A stretch of 64,000 nt of DNA, taken from positions 61,506,172 to 61,570,171 of the forward strand of contig CM065689.1 in assembly GCA_017654935.2 (NCBI GenBank), read 5' to 3'. The notes below the pieces were generated by a model that saw only the letters and a program-made list of their open reading frames with translations, ran no database searches and was not told the origin of the DNA. The stretch comes from Phymorhynchus buccinoides (Eukaryota > Mollusca > Gastropoda > Neogastropoda > Raphitomidae). Positions within the stretch are counted from its first letter, which is position 1. Every line of letters starts with the position of its first letter. Position numbers and translations under genes: made by a program. Shown in pieces: positions 46,141 to 56,399 of the stretch.

Positions 46141-46385
46141 GACTATACCCCGAACGAAAGAAGACAGCAAAAAGCCTTGCGAGACAAACTGAAGGATAGA
46201 AGGGTTAGGGTTAGGGTTAGGGTTAGCGTGACATATACCCCGAACGAAAGAAGACAGCAAAAAGCCTTGCGAGACAAACTGAAGGATAGAAGGGTTAGGG
46301 TTAAGGTTAGGGTTAGCGTGACATATACCCCGAACGAAAGAAGACAGCAAAAAGCCTTGCGAGACAAACTGAAGGATAGAAGGGC
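46141..46385 (+). repeat. 90 bp repeat with TTAGGG tracts in ORF1
   Basis: TATACCCCGAACGAAAGAAG begins at 46145, 46235 and 46325, a 90 bp period. Between copies lie telomere-like tracts, four TTAGGG-type repeats at 46201-46226 and a variant with one TTAAGG at 46291-46316. They read in frame as alternating Val-Arg. The third copy continues into the normal ORF1 end. Confidence 0.92.
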
Positions 46386-46564
46386 GGGAGGGGAAACAGA
46401 CATTGTCATCAGAGGTGGCAAAATAGTGAAAACCCCACAAAAGTCTGAGTCTGCTCAGGGCTCAGACAAACACTGACTGAAAGACAAACCCAATGTACAT
46501 AGTTTTAACTATAGTCTTAAAGACAATCTTAAGAATAAAACAAAAGGCAGTTTTAAATGTGTGG

Positions 46565-49430
46565 GCAATACAAACAAAAATGAGCTAGGAATTAATGTCT
46601 TTTATACCAATGCTGATGGCTTGCTAAATAAAAAAGATGAGCTCCTTACTCTGATTGAAGATTGTAAACCCCATATTATTGCTGTTACTGAAACTGTCCC
46701 CAAACATGTAAAAGACTTAGTTTATTCCATCTGAATATAAAATAGATAATTATGATATGTTCCATAACGACAACCCCTCTAGAGGGGTGGTACTATATTT
46801 TGATAAATCTTTGAATGCCCAAGAATGCACTCATTTAAATAAAAATAAATTTAAAGAGGCAGTATGGTGCCATTTTGAATCTAAAGAAAAAGAAAGTTGC
46901 CTGATTGGTTGCATCTACAAGAGTCCAAACTCCACTGATGAAAACGTCAAAGAATTGTATGAACTTCTTAAAGATGATTCTATGAAAAAATATGACAAAA
47001 TATGCATAATGGGAGACTTTAACTTTCCAAACATCAACTGGGCGGGACAATGGTCCTCATCCAAGGATGAAGAGTTTGTGGATGCAACCAGGGATGCTTT
47101 TTTAGAACAAGTGGTGACTAGACCAACAAGAACAAGAGAAGGCCAGAAATCCAATATTTTAGACTTCATTTTTGTTAATGACATTGAGCTCGTCTCAGAT
47201 GTTGAACATATATGCCCTCTAGGGAAAAGTGATCACCAAGTTTTAAACTTTTTAATCTATATAAATGCAAACAAATTTGACAGTACACCCCAAGCACAGA
47301 ACAAAAAGTTTAATTTTAAGAAAGCAAATTTTACTAAAATGAAAGAATACTTCGCAAACGTAGAGTGGACACATTTTGAGGCTTTGGAGGTTGATGATTG
47401 CTGGCAGATTATTCGGGACAAAATTCACAAATCAATGGAAGAACAAATTCTCAAAATCAAAAGGAACATGAAAAATAAAAAATATTCAAAGACATACTGG
47501 ATGTCAATGGTACTTAGAAAAAGTGTTAGAAAGAAATATAGGCTTTACAAAAGATTTTTGGAAAACAACAAATCTAAGCAAGGTAAAAAATATCGAGAAT
47601 ATATAAAAGAAAGAGACAAGAGTGGTAAGCAATTAAAAAGGGAGAGAAAAACTCATGAACGAAAAATAGCTGATAACTAAACAAAACCCTAAACTGTTCT
47701 GGAGGTACATTAATTCCAGATTGAAAATGAACACAGGGATTAGTCCACTTAAAGATAAAGATGGTAGTCTTGTATGTGATGATGAGGGTAAAGCTAATAT
47801 TTTAAGCAACTACTTTTCTAGTGTATTTACTAGAGAAAACACAGACAATTTACCAAGTGTAAATTCTAAGGTGTCTCAGGCTCATAATTGTTCTGATGTT
47901 CATGTTTCACAAGAACAGGTAAAACTGAAACTGAAGGAATTAGACCCCAACAAAGCCCAGGGCCCAGATAGAGTGCCAGCACTGATTTTGAAAGAACTGT
48001 CTGAGGAGCTGGCCCCACCTCTAACTATTTTACTTAATAAATCCTTACAAACAGGTGAGCTGCCCGCAGACTGGAACAAAGCTGAAGTAGCAGCCATCTT
48101 CAAAAAGGGTACAAAATCTGAACCAGGAAATTACCGGCCTGTAAGCCTAACGTGTATTATTTGCAACATTTTAGAACAATTTATTAGAGACACAGTTGTA
48201 GCCCACATGACAAATTTTAACCTGTATTCAGAATGTCAACATGGCTTTAGGACAGGAAGATCTTGTATGACCCAGTTGACGGATGTCATGGACAATTTTA
48301 CTAAATTTTTAGATGAAAAGGAAACTTTTGATGTGGTATATTTAGAGTTTCGCAAGGCTTTAGACTCCATCCCACACGAACGATTGCTATTAAAGCTTCA
48401 GTCTTATGGTATAGATGGGAACATATTAAGATGGATAGGGAATTTTCTTACGGGCAGAACACAAAAGGTACGAATAAATGGTAAAAAAATATTCTTCTGA
48501 AGCAGCAGTGTTGAGTGGCATTCCACAAGGTAGCATCCTAGGCCCCATTCTGTTCACAATTTTCATTAATGATCTACCGGATCAAGTACAAAGCATATGT
48601 AAAATTTTTGCGGACGATACCAAAATATACAATACTTCAAAAAATTCTAAAACAATTCAACATGACATTGACAGACTAATAAACTGGACAGAGAAATGGA
48701 ATCTGTATTTTAATGATAGTAAATGTATGGTGATGCACTTAGGAAAGAATAATCCAAGTTGCAATTATGAAATTTCACATGGTACCGACAAACATATTCT
48801 AAAAACTTGCAAAGACTAAGCGGAAAAGGATCTTGGAGTCATCTTTGACTCTGGATTAACATTTGATAACCACATTAATACGGCTATTGGTAAAGGCAAC
48901 AAAAGGGCCTAATTAGAAGAAGTTTCATTGGGTTAGATAATATAGTATTTTTAAAACTATATAAAAGTTTGGTCAGACCTCATCTAGAGTATGGAAATCA
49001 GGTCTGGAGTCCGTTTTTAAAAAGGCAATCGGCAGCATTAGAAAGGGTCCAAAGACGAGCAACAAAATTGATTAAAGGCGTTAGTCACCTTGATTACGAA
49101 CACAGACTAAGAAAATTGAAATTACCATCTCTGAAATACAGAAGAATTCGTGGGGATCTGAGAAATACATATAAACTTTTTCACAGTGATAACAATACTA
49201 ATAAATCTTTGTTCCAGCTAACAACTGACTCAAGAACCCGTAACAGTGATTTAAAAATACTAACCCAGTATAGCTGAACTAATATTAGAAAAACTTTCTT
49301 TTCTAACAGAGTAACAAAGTTTTGGAATACTCTTCCTGCACATATTAAACGAGCACAGAATCTAACACAATTCAAAAACCTCCTTGGTGGATACACCAAC
49401 ATATCAAAACTACAATATGAGCATGACTAA
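46565..49430 (+). pseudogene. LINE ORF2: endonuclease and reverse transcriptase, frameshifted
   Basis: The AP-type endonuclease starts with LGINVFYTNADGLLNKKDEL and IIAVTET, shifts frame near 46725, and continues through IMGDFNFPNINW and GKSDHQVLNF. A second shift near 47675 leads to the reverse transcriptase: LDPNKAQGPDRVPALILKEL, GNYRPVSLTCI, QHGFRTGRSC, VVYLEFRKALDSIPHERLL. A third near 48485 leads to LSGIPQGSILGPILFTIFIN and FADDTKIY. TAA at 48817-48819, a shift near 48910 and TGA at 49275-49277 follow. The C-terminus has LVRPHLEYGNQVWSPFLKR and FWNTLPAHIKRAQNLTQFKN. Motif A has Glu (YLEF) where the catalytic Asp is expected. The protein is inactive. The PHLEY-WSP and ERVQRRATK patterns place it in the CR1 clade. 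Confidence 0.85.
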
Positions 49431-49545
49431 AAGGCAGATTTGCCGAAAACAAAATACAAAAACCTCTCAGCTGTGCAAAAGTTCAAACAAAAATGACAGG
49501 ACAGTGAAGATGCCGCGAGGCCTAATGTCCTAACTACCTGACCTG

Positions 49546-52034
49546 AACATAGTGTAACACAGGCCAATGCAATGGTAACTGCAGGGTGCTATGAAGTGGA
49601 AGGAGCTGAACACTACTGTCAACATAGTGTAACACAGGCCAATGCAATGGTAACTGCATGGTGCTATGGCAGCACAACATGTGTGGAAGGAGCTGAACAC
49701 TACTGTCAACATAGTGTAACACAGGCCAATGCAATGGTAACTGCAGGGTGCTATGTAGTGGAAGGAGCTGAACACTACTGTCAACATAGTGTAACACAGG
49801 CCAATGCAATGGTAACTGCATGGTGCTATGGCAGCACAACATGTGTGGAAGGAGCTGAACACTACTGTCAACATAGTGTAACACAGGCCAATGCAATGGT
49901 AACTGCAGGGTGCTATGTAGTGGAAGGAGCTGAACACTACTGTCAACATAGTGTAACACAGGCCAATGCAATGGTAACTGCATGGTGCTATGGCAGCACA
50001 ACATGTGTGGAAGGAGCTGAACACTACTGTCAACATAGTGTAACACAGGCCAATGCAATGGTAACTGCAGGGTGCTATGTAGTGGAAGGAGCTGAACACT
50101 ACTGTCAACATAGTGTCACACAGGCCAATGCAATGGTAACTGCATGGTGCTATGGCAGCACAACATGTGTGGAAGGAGCTGAACACTACTGTCAACACAG
50201 GCCAATGCAATGGTAACTGCATGGTGCTATGCAGCACAACATGTGTGGAAGGAGCTGAACACTACTGTCAACACAGGCCAATGCAATGGTAACTGCATGG
50301 TGCTATGCAGCACAACATGTGTGGAAGGAGCTGAACACTACTGTCAACACAGGCCAATGCAATGGTAACTGCATGGTGCTATGCAGCACATGTGTGGAAG
50401 GAGCTGAACACTACTGTCAACACAGGCCAATGCAATGGTAACTGCATGGTGCTATGCAGCACAACATGTGTGGAAGGAGCTGAACACTACTGTCAACACA
50501 GGCCAATGCAATGGTAACTGCATGGTGCCATGCAGCACAACATGTGTGGAAGGAGCTGAACACTACTGTCAACACAGGCCAATGCAATGGTAACTGCAGG
50601 GTGCCATGCAGCACAACATGTGTGGAAGGAGCTGAACACTACTGTCAACACAGGCCAATGCAATGGTAACTGCATGGTGCTATGCAGCACAACATGTGTG
50701 GAAGGAGCTGAACACTACTGTCAACACAGGCCAATGCAATGGTAACTGCATGGTGCTATGCAGCACATGTGTGGAAGGAGCTGAACACTACTGTCAACAC
50801 AGGCCAATGCAATGGTAACTGCATGGTGCTATGCAGCACAACATGTGTGGAAGGAGCTGAACACTACTGTCAACACAGGCCAATGCAATGGTAACTGCAT
50901 GGTGCCATGCAGCACAACATGTGTGGAAGGAGCTGAACACTACTGTCAACACAGGCCAATGCAATGGTAACTGCATGGTGCTATGCAGCACAACATGTGT
51001 GGAAGGAGCTGAACACTACTGTCAACACAGGCCAATGCAATGGTAACTGCATGGTGCTATGCAGCACATGTGTGGAAGGAGCTGAACACTACTGTCAACA
51101 TAGTGTAACACAGGCCAATGCAATGGTAACTGCATGGTGCTATGCAGCACATGTGTGGAAGGAGCTGAACACTACTGTCAACACAGGCCAATGCAATGGT
51201 AACTGCATGGTGCTATGCAGCACATGTGTGGAAGGAGCTGAACACTACTGTCAACACAGGCCAATGCAATGGTAACTGCATGGTGCTATGCAGCACATGT
51301 GTGGAAGGAGCTGAACACTACTGTCAACATAGTGTAACACAGGCCAATGCAATGGTAACTGCATGGTGCCATGCAGCACAACATGTGTGGAAGGAGCTGA
51401 ACACTACTGTCAACACAGGCCAATGCAATGGTAACTGCAGGGTGCCATGCAGCACATGTGTGGAAGGAGCTGAACACTACTGTCAACACAGGCCAATGCA
51501 ATGGTAACTGCAGGGTGCCATGCAGCACAACATGTGTGGAAGGAGCTGAACACTACTGTCAACACAGGCCAATGCAATGGTAACTGCATGGTGCCATGCA
51601 GCACAACATGTGTGGAAGGAGCTGAACACTACTGTCAACACAGGCCAATGCAATGGTAACTGCAGGGTGCCATGCAGCACAACATGTGTGGAAGGAGCTG
51701 AACACTACTGTCAACACAGGCCAATGCAATGGTAACTGCATGGTGCTATGCAGCACAACATGTGTGGAAGGAGCTGAACACTACTGTCAACACAGGCCAA
51801 TGCAATGGTAACTGCAGGGTGCCATGCAGCACAACATGTGTGGAAGGAGCTGAACACTACTGTCAACACAGGCCAATGCAATGGTAACTGCATGGTGCTA
51901 TGCAGCACAACATGTGTGGAAGGAGCTGAACACTACTGTCAACACAGGCCAATGCAATGGTAACTGCATGGTGCTATGCAGCACAACATGTGTGGAAGGA
52001 GCTGAACACTACTGTCAACACAGGCCAATGCAAG
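49546..52034 (+). repeat. 73-81 bp minisatellite, part right of the LINE (about 32 copies)
   Basis: It continues the array seen at 43721-44104. On this side, units with GCAGCACAACATGTG replace TAGTGG. From 50190 many units lack ATAGTGTAAC, giving 76 and 73 bp forms. Between 49560 and 50190 two unit types alternate strictly, a two-unit higher-order repeat. Confidence 0.95.
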
Positions 52035-52409
52035 AGGGTTAAACGCTTCCCCTCTTTGGCAGTCAGGCAAGGGACACGGAACAGATAGAAGAAAAGAAAA
52101 GGGGACTGTTCTTCAACTAAGCCACACCCTGCACCTATTGTCCACACCCCGCACCTATCGTCATAAAGCTGAAGCCTGTTTCAAAGCCAAAGTTGCATCT
52201 ATGCGTTGTGCTGGTCAATCTACGACACCTAACAATATTTCTCCCTTTTGTAAACAAACTTGCTTCCTTCCTCCGTTAACGCTTCCCTCTCCTTAAACAA
52301 TGCACACCACCCATCCTCCCCGACAGGTAAAACCCTCCCCTCCTCCATATTGTCTCTATCCCCTCTGCAATCCATGCACAAGTTCTGACGGAGGAAAAAA
52401 AAGTCTTAC
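52035..52409. other. Donor-proximal intron sequence
   Basis: Unique sequence between the array and the kinesin exon. No repeat or element is recognised. Confidence 0.5.
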
Positions 52410-52472
52410 CCCTCAGCCCTGTGAGAGCTTTGATTTTCTGTGCCAGCAGACTGTCCAGTTGTTTAGCGTAGG
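52410..52472 (-). CDS. KIF2A-like: Kinesin-13 (KIF2-type), penultimate coding exon
   Basis: On the minus strand the acceptor TGTTTCAG (52480-52473) is followed by a 63-base exon. After two bases it reads YAKQLDSLLAQKIKALTGLR plus one base, then the donor GTAAGACT. The pattern YA-QL-L-QKI-LT-LR joined in phase to DKV-F-QEEE-SK of the next exon is that of KIF2 C-termini. The first codon is completed by one base from an exon to the right that I could not find in the window. The exon's acceptor and first six bases (CCTACG) are the source of the tandem array that lies immediately upstream in transcription. Confidence 0.82.
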
Positions 52473-53608
52473 CTGAAACAGGCATAACAGTCATCAATCA
52501 ACGTAGACTGAAACAGGCATCAATCAACTGAGGCTGAAACAGGCATCAGTCATCCATCAACGTAGGCTGAAACAGGCATCACAGTCATCCATCAACATAG
52601 GCTGAAACAGGCATCACAGTCATCCATCAACGTAGGCTGAAACAGGCATCACAGTCATCCATCAACGTAGGCTGAAACAGGCATCACAGTCATCAATCAA
52701 CGTAGGCTGAAACAGGCATCACAGTCATCCATCAACGTAGGCTGAAACAGGCATCACAGTCATCCATCAACGTAGGCTGAAACAGGCATCACAGTCATCA
52801 ATCAACGTAGGCTGAAACAGGCATCACAGTCATCCATCAACGTAGGCTGAAACAGGCATCAGTCATCCATCAACGTAGGCTGAAACAGGCATCACAGTCA
52901 TCCATCAACGTAGGCTGAAGCAGGCATCAATCAATGTAGGCTGAAACAGGCATCAGTCATCCATCAACGTAGGCTGAAACAGGCATCAGTCATCCATCAA
53001 CGTAGGCTTAACAGGCATCACAGTCATCCATCAATGTAGGCTGAAACAGGCATCAATCAATGTAGGCTGAAACAGGCATCAGTCATCCATCAACGTAGGC
53101 TGAAACAGGCATCACAGTCATCCATCAACGTAGGCTGAAACAGGCATAAGTCATCAATTCAACGTAGGCTGAAACAGGCATCAATCAATGTAGGCTGAAA
53201 CAGGCATCAGTCATCCATCAACGTAGGCTGAAATAGGCATCACAGTCATCCATCAACGTAGGCTGAAACAGGCATAACAGTCATCAATTCAACGTAGGCT
53301 GAAACAGGCATCACAGTCATCAATTCAACATAGGCTGAAACAGGCATCACAGTCATCCATCAACGTAGGCTGAAACAGGCATCACAGTCATCCATCAACG
53401 TAGGCTGAAACAGGCATCACAGTCATCCATCAACGTAGGCTGAAACAGGCATCACAGTCATCCATCAACGTAGGCTGAAACAGGCATCACAGTCATCAAT
53501 TCAATGTAGGCTGAAACAGGCATCACAGTCATCCATCAACGTAGGCTGAAACAGGCATCACAGTCATCCATCAACGTAGGCTGAAACAGGCATCACAGTC
53601 ATCCATCA
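52473..53608 (-). repeat. 35 bp minisatellite made of duplicated 3' splice sites (~32 copies)
   Basis: Read on the minus strand, the unit is GATGACTGTGATGCCTG followed by TTTCAGCCTACG and TTGATG. TGCCTGTTTCAG/CCTACG is identical to the acceptor and exon start of the adjacent kinesin exon. Variants lack ACAGTCATCC on the + strand or have TCAATTCAACG. Splicing at an upstream copy would read TAC GTT GAT GGA TGA, an early stop. Confidence 0.9.
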
Positions 53609-54816
53609 AGGGGTCTTGCCTTCAGGCACGGTCATGGAGGGAAATACCCTAGTTTACAGACAAGGCCAGACTTGCCTTCAGGCACGGTCATGGAGGGAAA
53701 TACCCTAGTTTACAGACTACAAGGCCAGACTTGCCTTCAGGCACGGTCATGGAGGGAAATACCCTAGTTTACAGACAAGGCCAGACTGGCCTTCAGGCAT
53801 GGTCATGGAGGGAAATACCCTAGTTTACAGACAAGGCCAGACTGGCCTTCAGGCACGGTCATGGAGGGAAATACCCTAGTTTACAGACTACAAGGCCAGA
53901 CTGGCCTTCAGGCATGGTCATGGAGGGAAATACCCTAGTTTACAGACAAGGCCAGACTGGCCTTCAGGCATGGTCATGGAGGGAAATACCCTAGTTTACA
54001 GACTACAAGGCCAGACTGGCCTTCAGGCATGGTCATGGAGGGAAATACCCTAGTTTACAGACAAGGCCAGACTGGCCTTCAGGCATGGTCATGGAGGGAA
54101 ATACCCTAGTTTACAGACTACAAGGCCAGACTTGCCTTCAGGCACGGTCATGGAGGGAAATACCCTAGTTTACAGACAAGGCCAGACTGGCCTTCAGGCA
54201 CGGTCATGGAGGGAAATACCCTAGTTTACAGACAAGGCCAGACTGGCCTTCAGGCATGGTCATGGAGGGAAATACCCTAGTTTACAGACTACAAGGCCAG
54301 ACTTGCCTTCAGGCATGGTCATGGAGGGAAATACCCTAGTTTACAGACAAGGCCAGACTGGCCTTCAGGCACGGTCATGGAGGGAAATACCCTAGTTTAC
54401 AGACAAGGCCAGACTGGCCTTCAGGCATGGTCATGGAGGGAAATACCCTAGTTTACAGACAAAGCCAGACTTGCCTTCAGGCACCGTCATGGAGGGAAAT
54501 ACCCTAGTTTACAGACTACAAGGCCAGACTGGCCTTCAGGCATGGTCATGGAGGGAAATACCCTAGTTTACAGACAAGGCCAGACTTGCCTTCAGGCACG
54601 GTCATGGAGGGAAATACCCTAGTTTACAGACAAAGCCAGACTTGCCTTCAGGCACGGTCATGGAGGGAAATACCCTAGTTTACAGACAAAAGCCAGACTT
54701 GCCTTCAGGCACGGTCATGGAGGGAAATACCCTAGTTTACAGACAAGGCCAGACTTGCCTTCAGGCACGGTCATGGAGGGAAATACCCTAGTTTACAGAC
54801 TACAAGGCCAGACTTT
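53609..54816 (+). repeat. 59/55 bp minisatellite containing a transposon TIR (about 21 copies)
   Basis: The unit contains TTGCCTTCAGGCACGGTCAT, GGAGGGAAATACCCTAG and TTTACAGACTACAAGGCCAG. The 55 bp form lacks CTAC in GACTACAAGG. The last unit is the left end of the pogo-like element at 54784-55439. Confidence 0.93.
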
Positions 54817-54989
54817 TTCCTCAACTGAGACCTCTGTGCCTTAAAACGCGTTGCGCTTAATATATGACTGAAATATGATCAAACAAAGTTGTGAATTCCA
54901 TTCATATCGTACCCATTGAGATCGATTATCTGGCAGAAATTGTGACTGAAGCCACCGAAGCAGACAACAGCATTCACACAAAGGGGGGC

Positions 54990-55033
<44 letters not shown>

Positions 55034-55439
55034 AGGATATGACGTAGCAGCCTCGCTTTCGACAGCTAACGATAATAATCATGGAGGACAAGTATGTTGA
55101 TGAGGCTAATGGAGTGAAACTCTATGTACAAATCTACTGTGATTTTTAATTCCAACTTCTCTGGGCTCTTTGACACAGACAATGAAGTAAAAGTGCTTCA
55201 TCATATGGATATCCGGATAGCGGCGTGAGTGTAACTTTTGTTGCTCTGAAGATTGTTTTGACAGAACTAGGCAAAATACTGACCTCCTTTGTTTGTGTTT
55301 TCCATCTATTGTTTTGCTTTTGCTTGATCATTTTGCATGCGCCTTAAAGTACTTGTGTATGCTTAAATTCACTTCTTTTTTTCAATTCGGGGGGTGCGCC
55401 TTATAATAAGAAGCGCCTTGTAGTCCGTAAAATACAGTA
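54784..55439. mobile_element. Pogo/mariner-like MITE
   Basis: The right end, read inward, is TACTGTATTTTACGGACTAC then AAGGCGC. The left end is TACCCTAGTTTACAGACTAC then AAGGCC. Both ends start with TA, the target used by Tc1/mariner and pogo elements, and their sequence is of a widespread non-autonomous type (family memory, unverified). The interior of about 600 bases has a (TG)n tract (54991-55029) and no transposase. Confidence 0.6.
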
Positions 55440-55468
55440 TTTTTCTCTGAAAATATTATTGGCTTTCA

Positions 55469-56312
55469 GGAGATGTCTCTTGGTGTAATCAATGGACTAA
55501 ATGCCCTTTATGGTGACCAGGGGACAACTGCTCTTCAAGAGGATGTCTCTTGGTGTAATCAATGGACTAAAAGCCCTTCATGGTGACCAGGGGACAACTG
55601 CTCTTCAAGAGGATGTCCCTTGGTGTAATCAATGGACTAAATGCCCTTCATGGTGACCAGGGGACAACTGCTCTTCAAGAGGATGTCCCTTGGTGTAATC
55701 AATGGACTAAAAGCCCTTCATGGTGAAGGGGTAATCAATGGACTAAATGTGACCTCTGCTCCTTGGTGTAATCAATGGACTAAAAGCCCTTCATGGTGAC
55801 CAGGGGACAACTGCTCTTCAAGAGGATGTCTCTTGGTGTAATCAATGGACTAAAAGCCCTTCATGGTGACCAGGGGACAACTGCTCTTCAAGAGGATGTC
55901 TCTTGGTGTAATCAATGGACTGCCCTTCATGGTGACCAGGGGACAACTGCTCTTCAAGAGGATGTCTCTTGGTGTAATCAATGGACTAAAAGCCCTTCAT
56001 GGTGACCAGGGGACAACTGCTCTTCAAGAGGATGTCCCTTGGTGTAATCAATGGACTAAAAGCCCTTCATGGTGACCAGGGGACAACTGCTCTTCAAGAG
56101 GATGTCTCTTGGTGTAATCAATGGACTAAAAGCCCTTCATGCTGACCAGGGGACAACTGCTCTTCAAGAGGATGTCTCTTGGTGTAGTCAATGGACTAAA
56201 AGCCCTTCATGGTGACCAGGGGACAACTGCTCTTCAAGAGGATGTCCCTTGGTGTAATCAATGGACTAAAAGCCCTTCATGGTGACCAGGGGACAACTGC
56301 TCTTCAAGATTA
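55469..56312 (+). repeat. 70 bp minisatellite (about 12 copies)
   Basis: The unit contains ATGTCTCTTGGTGTAATCAA, TGGACTAAAAGCCCTTCATG and GTGACCAGGGGACAACTGCT with CTTCAAGAGG. One copy is scrambled at 55725-55790 and one is shortened near 55920. The first unit is preceded by an acceptor-like GGCTTTCAG/GAG. Confidence 0.93.
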
Positions 56313-56399
56313 ATGTGTAAAACTGTTCAAACTTGGGGAAAGGACATCTCCTCAAGCTGAAATCCCCTTCTGACATTTGTTTTTCTGCATTCACTTTTA
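56313..56399. other. Short unique spacer
   Basis: Unique sequence between two arrays. Nothing is recognised. Confidence 0.5.

Larger units (their letters stand above)
44105..46476 (+). pseudogene. LINE ORF1 with 13 tandem internal repeats
   Basis: The frame is open from the insertion junction. It begins with a charged coiled-coil region (NLEEGCVGESLEKKIEETVE, EALDERVEKEKRKDNIILVN), as in ORF1 proteins that bind the element RNA. It then passes into a 44-residue unit (LNRVCPDITAETSV, EPVRLGKPETGKVRLLRVK, INSEDAKQKI) repeated thirteen times. It ends with VYINSDYTPNERRQQKALRD in three copies and VIRGGKIVKTPQKSES before a stop at 46474-46476. In-frame TGA codons at 44755-44757 and 45415-45417 break it. 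Normally one copy of the 44-residue segment would be expected. The antisense 675-residue open frame is a by-product. Confidence 0.8.
44105..49545 (+). mobile_element. CR1-like non-LTR retrotransposon (LINE), 5' truncated and decayed
   Basis: A 5441 bp insert lies within one unit of the ~75 bp minisatellite. The left flank ends CTGTCAACA and the right flank begins AACATAGTG, so AACA is duplicated (44101-44104, 49546-49549). It carries ORF1 with a coiled coil and an RNA-binding-like region, and ORF2 with endonuclease, reverse transcriptase and a CR1-type C-terminus. The 5' end lies inside ORF1, so the copy is truncated. The 3' end is CTACCTGACCTG with no poly(A), as in CR1 elements. It is transcriptionally antisense to the host gene. 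Confidence 0.88.
43636..52409 (-). other. 8.8 kb intron of the kinesin-13 gene
   Basis: The donor is G/GTAAGACT at 52409 and the acceptor CTTTCAG is at 43638-43636, both on the minus strand. The intron splits a GAC codon after its first base (phase 1), which matches between the two exons. It contains one minisatellite split by a LINE. TACAGTCAAACCTCTATTAT near 43662 looks like a remnant pogo-type TIR. The donor-proximal 52035-52409 is unique sequence. Confidence 0.8.

Noticed and set aside
46201..46316. True telomere or chromosome end
   Set aside because: Only a few TTAGGG repeats lie inside a LINE coding region, with ordinary sequence on both sides.
49530..50237. 235-residue minus and 214-residue plus frames in the intronic array
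   Set aside because: They exist only where 73-81 bp unit types alternate so that the combined period is a multiple of three. They vanish where unit types change.
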